Positions 1-12,600 of a stretch of 64,000 nt of DNA are shown here, piece by piece; within the stretch, counting starts at the first letter, position 1; each line of letters starts with the position of its first letter. Origin of the DNA: Larix kaempferi (lineage: Eukaryota > Streptophyta > Pinopsida > Pinales > Pinaceae); NCBI GenBank assembly GCA_027924585.1, contig BSBM01001444.1, positions 1,240,001 through 1,304,000 of the forward strand. The letters run 5' to 3'. Both the position numbers and the translations under genes were made by a program. The notes under the pieces were generated by a model. The model worked only from the letters and a program-made list of their open reading frames with translations, was not told the DNA's origin and did not search any database.

Positions 1-314
1 GACGTTGCACTATTTCCAACACTTCCGCTCAACAAGGAAGGTATTCTTCGAACACTATATTCTAATCTTATTCTTTCTTTGGTCGACATATGAGGTGATG
101 CCCCATGCAGCTACGAACCCAACACTCCCTCTTGGCCATGGAGGTATCATCAGCATTATCATACTGAAACACATCTCGATATCATATGTACATCACAGTT
201 ATCTCTAACCTCTCTATATCATAAGGAAGGTCTTAAAACACAATCACAGTTAGTAGAGAAGTGTCAACAAATCAATCTTCATGCATCTGCTCAATCCAGT
301 CTATCGGAGAACAT

Positions 315-360
315 GAAGATGAATCCCACGAATGAAAGCATCCTGTAGAAATCCGCAACG
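315..360. repeat. ~46-base minor repeat, six copies per unit (first copy)
   Basis: The motif starts GAAGATGAATCCCA, ends GAAATCCGCAACGC, and recurs in unit 1 at about 315-360, 777-823, 1530-1577, 2924-2970, 2996-3043 and 3460-3507. Copies vary in the middle (AAGCATCC, AAACACCC, AGACATCC). In A1, A2 and B the motif follows GTTGTCTGACCT, so part of the spread comes from duplication of larger cores. The back-to-back pair at 2924 and 2996 is a separate 72-base duplication. The unit-6 deletion starts inside one of these copies. Confidence 0.85.
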
Positions 361-426
361 CGATGAGACCGAGGCGCCCTCGAGAAACCATATACACCTC
401 CAACCTTCATGCTGGCCGAGACATGG

Positions 427-870
427 CACTGGAAGTTGTTCAAGCAGTCCAAATCCTAAGCAAGCAACTAGCAACCAAGTTGGTAGATTGATACATATGC
501 AAAATAAAATAAAACCTTGAACTGAAAGCAATAACAAGCACGCAATATCTGGCCACACGTTTGGATGAAGTGTTCCCACATGTCCTAGAGGTAGTTATCT
601 TCCCACAAGAGGCTTGCAACAAAGTCCGGCGAGTAAATGCAACTATGTAGTAAATCATAGATACTAAGTGTGGGTTGCAGGAATCTATCGTGCGGGTAGA
701 GAACCACCGATAGCAGAGAAAAAGGAGGGAATCCGAAGCACAATAGAAAAAAGATAAACCCGTAGTTGTCTGACCTGAAGATGAATCCCATGAATGATAA
801 ACACCCTATAGAAATCTGCAACGCAATCTAAGCGAGTCGCTCTCTAGAAACCCTACTCTCCACTAAACTG
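427..870. repeat. Internal core A1 of the unit
   Basis: About 440 bases that recur, diverged, as A2 (1194-1620) and in half B (3111-3540) of the same unit. Shared landmarks in order are AATCCTAAGCAAG, an A-rich ATGCAAAATAAAATAAAACC tract, GAAGTGTTCCCACATGTCC, GGCTTGCAAC, AATCATAGATACTAAG, GGAATCTATCGTGC and GAATCCCATGAATGAT. The core appears three times in every undeleted unit. Confidence 0.88.
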
Positions 871-3688
871 CATGTTGGCCAGAACCTGACAATGGAAGTT
901 GATCAGGCTCTGCAAATCCTAAGCTGAGTAGAGCCTTGACCTTGTTAATGTTTATAGCAGCATAACCAAGTTCACTAAAAGAATGGCAAAGCACAGAAAC
1001 AAAATGACTTTCGAGCTCGTTTAAACCATGATGATAAGAATAATCATCTCCCAACCATAGACAAAGCTATTTGTCTCCCCCGAGCTCAGACCTTATAATA
1101 GAGAACGATGTACATCCGGATAGTAGTAGCGCAAACCTAAGAAAACATGGGAGAAACTTCTCAACAAGGAAGGTATTCTTCGAACACTGTATTCAGACAG
1201 TCCAAATCCTAAGCAAGCAACTAGCAAACAAGTTGGAAGATTGACACATATGCAAAATAAAATAAAACCTTGAACTCAAAGCAATAACAAGCAGGTAATA
1301 TCTGGCCACATGTTTGGATGAAGTGTTCCCACATGTCCTAGAGGTAGTTATCATCCCACAGGAGGCTTGCAACGCAGTCCAGCGAGTAAATGCAACTATG
1401 TAGTAAATCATAGATACTAAGTCTGGGTTGCAGGAATCTATCGTGCAGGTAGAGGACCACCGAGAGAAGAGAAAATGGAGGGAATCCGAATCACAATAGA
1501 AAAAAGGTAAACTCGTAGTTGTCTGACCTGAAGATGAATCCCATGAATGATAAACAACCTGTAGAAATCCGCAACGCAATCTAATCGAGGCGCTCTCTAG
1601 AAACCCTACTCTCCTCTAAATTGCATGTTGAGCAGAACCTAACAATGGAATTTGATCAGGCTCTCTAATGCCTAAGCTGAGTTGAGCCTTGACCTTGTTA
1701 ATGTTTATAGCAGCATAACCAGGATCACTAAAAGAATGGCAAAGCACAGAAACAAAATGACTGTCGACCTCGTTTAAGCCATGATGATAAGAACAATCAA
1801 CTCCCAACCATAGACAAAGCTATTTGTCTCCCCCGAGCTCAGACCTTCTAATAGATAACGATGTACATCCGGATAGTAGTAGCACAAAACCAGGAAAACA
1901 AGGGAGAAACTTATCCAATAGCGGAGAACCCCAAAAAATGAATCTCTTCACTGAAGTAGCGAACCTCTCTCAGCTAGAGGGAACTTGCTTGAGTGAATGA
2001 CCAAATGAGTGGTCGAACTCTCTATTTACACACATCAAAGGGTGACTTTTTTCCTGACTGGGCCAACCTAACTTTCCCTAACTGCGTCGACTTGACTGGG
2101 GCATTTCTGCCCATTTTTGGGGACAAATTGCCCACTGTTTTGGGGGAGTTTACCCACTGGACCGACTTGTCTTGGGCTTTACATTGATACTTTCAAGTGT
2201 TTTACATGATCAAATACATTGACATCCTGTCCCATAGGAGGTACAATAACAAGATGAAATAACAATAACAATAACTTCTGAGTTGCACTAATTCCAACAC
2301 TGCCTCTCAACAAGGAAGGTATTCTTCGAACACTGCATTCTAATCTTATTCTTTCTTTCGTCGACCTATGAGGTGATGCCCCATGCAGCTACTACCCCAA
2401 CACTCCCTCTTGCCCAAGGTGGTATCATCAGCATTATCATACTGAAACACATCTCGATATCATATGTACATCAAAGTTATCTCTAACCTCTCTATATCAT
2501 AAGGAAGGTCTTGCAACACAATCACAGTTAGTCGAGAAGTGTCAACAAGTCAATCTTCATGCATCTGCTCAATCCAGTCCATCGGAGAACATGCACTAGC
2601 TCCACGACTCTGCACTATCCATAGGTGAGTCACACGTGCATCAGCTCAAGAACTCTGCACAGTACATCGGAGAGTCTATCATGCATCAATACAATGTGCT
2701 CAGCTCAACCCAATTCATCGGGTGCCTACATCATCAACACTCCCTCCTAGCTATAGAGGTAACATCGCGTCGGAACACATCTTGTTATCATAAGAGGGTC
2801 CATTCAAACACAGGGAATAAGCACGTTCCACAAAGGAACCATCCCGCAATGGGACACACTCCACAAAGGAATAGCATAACAATTATGAATGGAGTTTATT
2901 CACCACTGCTAGTTGGCCAACCTGAAGATGATCCCATGAATAAGAAACGCCCTGTTTAAATCTGCAACACACATCAACTCCTATTTGGATGACCTGAAGA
3001 TGAATCCCACGAATGACAGACATCCTGTAGAAATCCGCAACGCGATGAGACCGAGGCGCCCTCGAGAAACCATATACTCCTCCAACCTTCATGCCGGCCA
3101 AGACATGGCACTTGAAGTTGTTCAGGCAGTCGAAATCCTAAGCAAGGAACTAGCAAACAAAGTTGGAAGATTGAGATATATGCAAAAAAATATATAACCT
3201 TGAACTGAAAGCAATAACAAGCAGGTAATATCTGGCCACACGTTCGGATGAAGTGTTCCCACATGTCCTAGAGGTAGTTATCTTCCCACAGGAGGCTTGC
3301 AACGGAGTCCAGCGATTAAATTCAACTATGTAGTAAATCATAGATACTAAGTGTGGGTTGCAGGAATCTATCGTGCAGGTACAGTACCACCGAGAGACGA
3401 GAAAAAGAAGGGAATCCGAAGCACAATAGAAAAAAGGTAAACTCGTAGTTGTCTGACCTGAAGATGAATCCCATGAATGATAAACACCCTGTAGAAATGC
3501 GCAACGCAATCTAATCCAGGCGCTCTCTAGAAACCCTACTCTCCTCTAAAGTGCATGTTGGGCAGAACCTGACAATGGAAGTTGATCAGGCTCTCCAAAT
3601 CCTAAGCTGAGTTGAGCCTTGACCTTGTTAATGTTTACAGCATCATAACCAGGATCACTAAAAGAATGGCAAAGCTCAAAAACAAAAT

Positions 3689-4358
3689 CTGGTGAGGAGG
3701 TAACCTCTCAAGAGTATCAAAAGGGCTGGTTGCTCTTCTATGCACACCTTGAAGAACACTAGAATGGAAGGTATGGCCTGAGGGACTGTGTATTAGTGAA
3801 GGGAATACTTCCTCGTGCCAAATGTGTAGGTATTGTGGGGACCAAGCTAGGTAGATCTTGCAGAGGGTGCCCATATCTCTATGGATGATCCCACTAGCTT
3901 AGCAATTCTTCCTTCCATTGCCTAACAGCCTGATATACCCAACTGTTGCTTGGCTTGGCTGATTTGGTGTATATTTGGGCTACGTGTGAGCCTGTTGTTC
4001 CCTGATTCCTTGTAGAGATCATGCCCAGCTCGGGGGTGGCAGTGTGTTGAGATATTGATGATCACAACAAGCCTATGGTTGGGTGGAACGTTGCAGTTGC
4101 ATAGCCAGTTGCTTGGGACTACTTTGTTATAAGATAAGTATTCTCTTGTGTTAACTTTGCAATTATTTATTTGATGAATATTCTGAATGTATGATGGATG
4201 TGTAATTGAAATTACTTCCGTTGTGTTTTTTAATAATTATACATTTCCATATGTCTTTATATTATGTGAATGCTTATTTAAAAGTTCATGGGGCTAGATG
4301 CGTAGCTTTAGCACCACGTTCTCTCTATCATGCTGGTATGATGGGAGGGGACATTACA
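3689..4358. repeat. B-specific 670-base block
   Basis: This block replaces the roughly 120 bases that lie between AACAAAAT and AGCGCAAACC in half A and in the displaced copy at 39705-40797. It occurs once in every half B of units 1-7. Its right part (4050-4358) looks like an LTR. Its left part has no recognised content. Read on the minus strand the block starts GTAATG and ends CACCAG, so it also has intron-like GT-AG ends, which may be chance. Confidence 0.8.
4050..4358. repeat. LTR-like segment (TGT...ACA), recurring in each half B
   Basis: The 309-base segment begins TGTGTTGAGATATTG and ends GGGGACATTACA, the TG...CA format of plant LTRs. On the plus strand it follows a purine-rich GCTCGGGGGTGGCAG that could be a polypurine tract. 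On the minus strand it opens TGTAATGTCCCC, similar to the TGTAAC-C-CC starts of many plant Ty3/gypsy LTRs, so its orientation is ambiguous. No target-site duplication or primer-binding site was found. It recurs one period apart through unit 7. Confidence 0.4.
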
Positions 4359-4382
4359 TAGCGCAAACCCAAGAAAACTAGG

Positions 4383-4394
4383 GAGAAACTTCTC
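4383..4394. promoter_or_regulatory. Heat-shock-element-like palindrome
   Basis: GAGAAACTTCTC fits the nGAAnnTTCn pattern of a minimal plant heat-shock element. It lies about 110 bases downstream of the minus-strand TATA-like box. Equivalent sites occur at 1151-1162 and, in beta units, at 6712-6723; alpha units carry a broken AACTTATCC version near 1917. Such short matches are common by chance, so this is a weak call. Confidence 0.2.
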
Positions 4395-4500
4395 CAATAG
4401 TAGAGAACGCAAAAAAGCTAGTCTCTTAACTGAAGTAGCAACCTCTCTTGGCTAGACCGAACTTGCTTGAGTGAATGAACAAAAGAGAGGTCGAGCTCTC

Positions 4501-4509
4501 TATTTATAC
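4501..4509 (-). promoter_or_regulatory. Conserved TATA-like box (GTATAAATAGAGAG) on the minus strand
   Basis: The minus strand reads GTATAAATAGAGAG, a near-consensus plant TATA box. It recurs in half B of units 2-7 at 9310, 14121, 18930, 23738, 28476 and 32648. The matching site in half A reads TGTAAATAGAG and has lost the core. A start about 30 bases downstream would fall near 4470 and give a leader running through 4394-4383. No ATG-initiated gene follows, so any transcript is probably non-coding or retrotransposon-derived. The box could be a chance AT-rich match. Confidence 0.45.
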
Positions 4510-4809
4510 ACATCAAAGGGTGACATTTTCCCTGACTGGGCCGACTTAACGTTCCCTAACTGCGCCGAGTTGACTAGGGCAGTTCTGCCCATTGTTTGGG
4601 ACAAATTGCCCAATCTTTTGGGGCAGTTTACCCACTGGGCCGACTTGTTTTGGGGGAATACAAAATATTACGTTTACTAAATCTTTTCTTTGTGATTTCA
4701 CCCATAGGTTAACATTGATTCTTTCAAGTGTTTTACATGATCAAATACATTGACATCTTGTCCCATAGGAGGTACAATAAAAAGATGAAATAAAATAGAA
4801 ATAACATCT

Positions 4810-7800
4810 GAAGTTGCACTATTTCCAACACTTCCGCTCAACAAGGAAGGTATTCTTCGAACACTGTATTCTAATCTTATTCTTTCTTTGGTCGACATAT
4901 GAGGTGATGCCCCATGCAGCTACGAACCCAACACTCCCTCTTGGCCATGGAGGTATCATCAGCATTATCATACTGAAACACATCTCGATATCATATGTAC
5001 ATCACAGTTATCTCTAACCTTTCTATATCATAAGGAAGGTCTTAAAACACAATCACAGTTAATAGAGAAGTGTCAACAAATCAATCTTCATGCATCTGCT
5101 CAATCCAGTCTATCGGAGAACATGAAGATGAATCCCACGAATGACAAGCATCCTGTAGAAATCCGCAACGCGATGAGACCGAGGCGCCCTCGAGAAACCA
5201 TATACACCTCCAACCTTCATGCTGGCCGAGACATTGCACTGGAAGTTGTTCAAGCAGTCCAAATCCTAAGCAAGCAACTAGCAACCAAGTTGGTAGATTG
5301 ATACATATGCAAAATAAAATAAAACCTTGAACTGAAAGCGATAACAAGCACGTAATATCTGGCCACACGTTTGGATGAAGTGTTCCCACATGTCCTAGAG
5401 GTAGTTATCTTCCCACAAGAGGCTTGCAACAAAGTCCAGCGAGTAAATGCAACTATGTAGTAAATCATAGATACTAAGTGTGGGTTGCAGGAATCTATCT
5501 TGCGGGTAGAGAACCACCGATAGCAGAGAAAAAGGAGGGAATCCGAAGCACAATAGAAAAAAGATAAACCCGTAGTTGTCTGACCTGAAGATGAATCCCA
5601 TGAATGATAAACACCCCATAGAAATCTGCAACGCAATCTAAGCGAGTCGCTCTCTAGAAACCCTACTCTCCACTAAACTGCATGTTGGCCAGAACCTGAC
5701 AATGGAAGTTGATCAGGCTCTGCAAATCCTAAGCTGAGTAGAGCCTTGACCTTGTTAATGTTTATAGCAGCATAACCAGGTTCACTAAAAGAATGGCAAA
5801 GCACAGAAACAAAATGACTGTCGAGCTCGTTTAAACCATGATGATAAGAATAATCATCTCCCAACCATGGACAAAGCTATTTGTCTCCCCCGAGCTCAGA
5901 CCTTCTAATAGAGAACGATGTACATCCGGATAGTAGTAGCGCAAACCTAAGAAAACATGGGAGAAACTTCTCAACAAGGAAGGTATTCTTCGAACACTGT
6001 ATTCAGACAGTTCAAATCCTAAGCAAGCAACTAGCAAACGAGTTGGAAGATTGACACATATGCAAAATAAAATAAAACCTTGAACTCAAAGCAATAACAA
6101 GCAGGTAATATCTGGCCACATGTTTGGATGAAGTGTTCCCACATGTCCTAGAGGTAGTTATCATCCCACAGGAGGCTTGCAACGCAGTCCAGCGAGTAAA
6201 TGCAACTATGTGGTAAATCATAGATACTAAGTGTGGGTTGCAAGAATCTATCGTGCAGGTAGAGGACCGCCGAGAGAAGAGAAAATGGAGGGAATCCAAA
6301 TCACAATAGAAAAAAGGTAAACTCGTAGTTGTCTGACCTGAATATGAATCCCATGAATGATAAACAACCTGTAGAAATCCGCAACGCAATCTAATCGAGG
6401 CGCTCTCTAGAAACCCTACTCCTCTAAATTGCATGTTGAGCAGAACCTAACAATGGAATTTGATCAGGCTCTCTAATGCCTAAGCTGAGTTGAGCCTTGA
6501 CCTTGTTAATGTTTATAGCAGCATAACCAGGATCACTAAAAGAATGGCAAAGCACAGAAACAAAATGACTGTCGACCTCGTTTAAACCATGATGATAAGA
6601 ACAATCAACTCCCAAAAATAGACAAAGCTATTTGTCTCCCCCGAGCTCAGACCTTCTAATAGATAACGATGTACATCCGGATAGTAGTAGCACAAACCCA
6701 AGAAAACAAGGGAGAAACTTCTCCAATAGTGGAGAACCCCAAAAAATGAATCTCTTCACTGAAGTAGCGAACCTCTATCAGCTAGAGGGAACTTGCTTGA
6801 GTGAATGACCAAATGAGTGGTCGAACTCTCTATTTACACACATCAAAGGGTGACTTTTTTCCTGACTGGGCCAACCTAACTTTCCCTAACTGCGTCGACC
6901 TGACTGGGGCATTTCTGCCCATTTTTGGGGACAAATTGCCCACTGTTTTGGGGGAGTTTACCCACTGGGCCGACTTGTCTTGGGGTTTACATTGATACTT
7001 TCAAGTGTTTTACATGATCAAATACATTGACATCCTGTCCCATAGGAGGTACAATAACAAGATGAAATAACAATAACAATAACTTCTGAGTTGCACTAAT
7101 TCCAACACTGCCTCTCAACAAGGAAGGTATTCTTCGAACAGTGCATTCTAATCTTATTCTTTCTTTCGTCGACCTATGAGGTGATGCCCCATGCAGCTAC
7201 TACCCCAACACTCCCTCTTGCCAATGGTGGTATCACCAGCATTATCATACTGAAACACATCTCGATATCATATGTACATCAAAGTTATCTCTAACTTCTC
7301 TATATCATAAGGAAGGTCTTGCAACACAATCACAGTTAGTCGAGAAGTGTCAACAAGTCAATCTTCATGCATCTGCTCAATCCAGTCCATCGGAGAACAT
7401 GCACTAGCTCCACGACTCTGCACTATCCATAGGTGAGTCACACGTGCATCAGCTCAAGAACTCTGCACAGTACATCGGAGAGTCTATCATGCATCAATAC
7501 AATGTGCTCAGCTCAACCCAATTCATCGGGTGCCTACATCATCAACACTCCCTCCTAGCTAGAGAGGTAACATCACGTCGGAACACATCTTGTTATCATA
7601 AGAGGGTCCATTCAAACACAGGGAATAAGCACGTTCCACAAAGGAACCATCCCGCAATGGGACACACTCCACAAAGGAATAGAATAACAATTATGAATGG
7701 AGTTTATTCACCACTGCTAGTTGGCCAACCTGAAGATGATCCCATGAATAACAAACGCCCTGTATAAATCTACAACACACATCAACTCCTATTTGGATGA

Positions 7801-9618
7801 CCTGAAGATAAATCCCACGAATGACAAACATCCTGTAGAAATCTGCAACGCTATGAGACCGAGGCGCCCTCGAGAAACCATATACTCCTCCAACCTTCAT
7901 GCCGGCCAAGACATGGCACTTGAAGTTGTTCAGGCAGTCAAAATCCTAAGCAAGGAACTAGCAAACAAGTTGGAAGATTGATATATATGCAAAAAAAAAT
8001 ATAACCTTGAACTGAAAGCAATAACAAGCAGGTGATATCTGGCCACACGTTCGAATGAAGTGTTCCCACATGTCCTAGAGGTAGTTATCTTCCCACAGGA
8101 GGCTTGCAACGGAGTCCAGCGATTAAATTCAACTATGTAGTAAATCATAGATACTAAGTGTGGGTTGCAGGAATCTATCGTGCAGGTACAGTACCACCGA
8201 GAGACGAGAAAAAGAAGGGAATCCGAAGCACAATAGAAAAAAGGTAAACTCGTAGTTGTCTGACCTGAAGATGAATCCCATGAATGATAAACACCCTGTA
8301 GAAATGCGCAACGCAATCTAACCCAGGCGCTCTCTAGAAACCCTACTCTCCTCTAAACTGCATGTTGGGCAGAACCTGACAATGGAAGTTGATCAGGCTC
8401 TCCAAATCCTAAGCTGAGTTGAGCCTTGACCTTGTTAATGTTTGCAGCAGCATAACCAGGATCACTAAAAGAATGGCAAAGCTCAGAGACAAAATCTAGT
8501 GAGGAGGTAACCTCTCAAGAGTATCAAAAGGGTTGGTTGCTCTTCTATGCACACCTTGAAGAACACTAGAATGGAAGGTATGGCCTGAGGGACTGTGTAT
8601 TAGTGAAGGGAATACTTCCTTGTGCCAAATGTGTAGGTATTGTGGGGACCAAGCAAGGTAGATCTTGCAGAGGGTGCCCATATCTCTATGGATGATCCCA
8701 CTAGCTTAGCAATTCTTCCTTCCATTGCCTAACAGCCTGATATACCCAACTGTAGCTTGGCTTGGCTGATTTGGTGTATCTTTGGGATATGTGTGAGTCT
8801 GTTGTTCCCTGATTCCTTGTAGAGATCATGCCCAGCTCGGGGGTGGCAGTGTGTTGAGATATTGATGATCACAACTGGCCTATGGTTGGGTGGAACGTTG
8901 CAGTTGCATAGCCAGTTGCTTGGGACTACTTTGTTATAAGATAAGTATTCTCTTGTGTTAACTTTGCAATTATTTATTTGATGAATATTCTGAATGTATG
9001 ATGGATGTGTAATTGAAATTACTTCCGTTGTGTTTTTTAATAATTATACATTTCCATATGTCTTTTTATATTATATGAATGCTTATTTAAAAGTTCATGG
9101 GGCTAGATGCCTAGCTTTAGCATCACGTTCTCTCTATCATGCTGGTATGATGGGAGGGGACATTACATAGCGCAAACCCAAGAAAACAAGGGAGAAACTT
9201 CCCCACTAGTAGAGAACGCAAAAAAACTAGTCTCTTAACTGAAGTAGCAACCTCTCTTGGCTAGACCGAACTTGCTTGAGTGAATGAACAAAAGAGAGGT
9301 CGAGCTCTCTATTTATACAAATCCAAGGGTGACATTTTCCCTGACTGGGCCGACTTAACGTTCCCTAACTGCGCCGAGTTGACTAGGGCAATTCTGCCCA
9401 TTGTTTTGGACAAATTGCCCAATCTTTTGGGGCAGTTTACCCGCTGGGCCGACTTGTTTTGGGGGAATACAAAAAATTACGTTTACTAAATCTTTTCTAT
9501 GTGATTTCACCCGTAGGTTTACATTGATTCTTTCAAGTGTTTTACATGATCAAATACATTGACATCTTGTCCCATAGGAGGTACAATAAAAAGATGAAAT
9601 AAAATGGAAATAACATCT
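4810..9618. repeat. Array unit 2 (beta type)
   Basis: Full-length unit, 4809 bases. It carries the beta state at the marker sites: CCCCATAGAAATC near 5613, CAAACCCAAGAAAAC near 6693, GAATAACAAACGCC near 7746 and CTTCCTTGTGCC near 8617. The half boundary is at about 7087. Confidence 0.93.
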
Positions 9619-12600
9619 GAAGTTGCACTATTTCCAACACTTCTGCTCAACAAGGAAGGTATTCTTCGAACACTGTATTCTAATCTTATTCTTTCTTTGG
9701 TCGACATATGAGGTGATGCCCCATGCAGCTACGAACCCAACACTCCCTCTTGGCCATGGAGGTATCATCAGCATTATCATACTGAAACACATCTCGATAT
9801 CATATGTACATCACAGTTATCTCTAACCTCTCTATATCATAAGGAAGGTCTTAAAACACAATCACAGTTAGTAGAGAAGTGTCAACAAATCAATCTTTAT
9901 GCATCTGCTCAATCCAGTCTATCGGAGAACATGAAGATGAATCCCACGAATGACAAACATCCTGTAGAAATCCGCAACGCGATGAGACCGAGGCGCCCTC
10001 AAGAAACCATATACACCTCCAACCTTCATGCTGGCCGAGACATGGCACTGGAAGTTGTTCAAGCAGTCCAAATCCTAAGCAAGCAACTAGCAACCAAGTT
10101 GGTAGATTGATACATATGCAAAATAAAATAAAACCTTGAACTGAAAGCAATAACAAGCACGTAATATCTGGCCACACGTTTGGATGAAGTGTTCCCACAT
10201 GTCCTAGAGGTAGTTATCTTCCCACAAGAGGCTTGCAACAAAGTCCGACGAGTAAATGCAACTATGTAGTAAATCATAGATACTAAGTGTGGGTTGCAGG
10301 AATCTATCGTGCGGGTAGAGAACCACCGATAGCAGAGAAAAAGGAGGGAATCCGAAGCACAATAGAAAAAAGATAAACCCGTAGTTGTCTGACCTGAAGA
10401 TGAATCCCATGAATGATAAACACCCTATAGAAATCTGCAACGCAATCTAAGCGAGTCGCTCTCTAGAAACCCTACTCTCCACTAAACTGCATGTTGGCCA
10501 GAACCTGACAATGGAAGTTGATCAGGCTCTGCAAATCCTAAGCTGAGTAGAGCCTTGACCTTGTTAATGTTTATAGCAGCATAACCAGGTTCACTAAACG
10601 AATGGCAAAGCACAGAAACAAAATGACTGTCGAGCTCGTTTAAACCATGATGATAAGAATAATCATCTCCCAACCATAGACAAAGCTATTTGTCTCCCCC
10701 GAGCTCAGACCTTCTAATAGAGAACGATGTACATCCGGATAGTAGTAGCGCAAACCTAAGAAAACATGGGAGAAACTTCTCAACAAGGAAGGTATTCTTC
10801 GAACACTGTATTCAGACAGTCCAAATCCTAAGCAAGCAACTAGCAAACAAGTTGGAAGATTGACACATATGCAAAATAAAATAAAACCTTGAACTCAAAG
10901 CAATAACAAGCAGGTAATATCTGGCCACATGTTTGGATGAAGTGTTCCCACATGTCCTAGAGGTAGTTATCATCCCACAGGAGGCTTGCAACGCAGTCCA
11001 GCGAGTAAATGCAACTATGTAGTAAATCATAGATACTAAGTGTGGGTTGCAGGAATCTATCGTGCAGGTAGAGGACCACCGAGAGAAGAGAAAATGGAGG
11101 GAATCCGAATCACAATAGAAAAAAGGTAAACTCGTAGTTGTCTGACCTGAAGATGAATCCCATGAATGATAAACAACCTGTAGAAATCCGCAACGCAATC
11201 TAATCGAGGCGCTCTCTAGAAACCCTACTCTCCTCTAAATTGCATGTTGAGCAGAACCTAACAATGGAATTTGATCAGGCTCTCTAATGCCTAAGCTGAG
11301 TTGAGCCTTGACCTTGTTAATGTTTATAGCAGCATAACCAGGATCACTAAAAGAATGGCAAAGCACAGAAACAAAATGACTGTCGACCTCATTTAAACCA
11401 TGATGATAAGAACAATCAACTCCCAACCATAGACAAAGCTATTTGTCTCCCCCGAGCTCAGACCTTCTAATAGATAACGATGTACATCCGGATAGTAGTA
11501 GCACAAAACCAGGAAAACAAGGGAGAAACTTATCCAATAGTGGAGAACCCCAAAAAATGAATCTCTTCACTGAAGTAGCGAACCTCTCTCAGCTAGAGGG
11601 AACTTGCTTGAGTGAATGACCAAATGAGTGGTCGAACTCTCTATTTACACACATCAAAGGGTGACTTTTTTCCTGACTGGGCCAACCTAACTTTCCCTAA
11701 CTGCGTCGACTTGACTAGGGCATTTCTGCCCATTTTTGGGGACAAATTGCCCACTATTTTGGGGGAGTTTACCCACTGGGCCGACTTGTCTTGGGCTTTA
11801 CATTGATACTTTCAAGTGTTTTACATGATCAAATACATTGACATCCTGTCCCATAGGAGGTACAATAACAAGATGAAATAACAATAACAATAACTTCTGA
11901 GTTGCACTAATTCCAACACTGCCTCTCAACAAGGAAGGTATTCTTCGAACAGTGCATTCTAATCTTATTCTTTCTTTCGTCGACCTATGAGGTGATGCCC
12001 CATGCAGCTACTACCCCAACACTCCCTCTTGCCCAAGGTGGTATCATCAGCATTATCATACTGAAACACATCTCGATATCATATGTACATCAAAGTTATC
12101 TCTAACCTCTCTATATCATAAGGAAGGTCTTGCAACACAATCACAGTTAGTCGAGAAGTGTCAACAAGTCAATCTTCATGCATCTGCTCAATCCAGTCCA
12201 TCGGAGAACATGCACTAGCTCCACGACTCTGCACTATCCATAGGTGAGTCACACGTGCATCAGCTCAAGAACTCTGCACAGTACATCGGAGAGTCTATCA
12301 TGCATCAATACAATGTGCTCAGCTCAACCCAATTCATCGGGTGCCTACATCATCAACACTCCTTCCTAGCTAGAGAGGTAACATCGCGTCGGAACACATC
12401 TTGTTATCATAAGAGGGTCCATTCAAACACAGGGAATAAGCACCTTCCACAAAGGAACCATCCCGCAATGGGACACACTCCACAAAGGAATAGAATAACA
12501 ATTATGAATGGAGTTTATTCACCACTGCTAGTTGGCCAACCTGAAGATGATCCCATGAATAAGAAACGCCCTGTATAAATCTGCAACACACATCAACTCC

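Larger units (their letters stand above)
1..4809. repeat. Array unit 1 (alpha type)
   Basis: Full-length unit used here as the reference for unit coordinates. Alpha marker bases: CCTATAGAAATC near 804, CAAAACCAGGAAAAC near 1893, GAATAAGAAACGCC near 2937 and CTTCCTCGTGCC near 3810. Half A contains two related cores, about 427-870 (A1) and 1194-1620 (A2). Half B contains a third, about 3111-3540. Half A lacks a 54-base stretch that half B keeps around 4655-4708. Confidence 0.93.
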
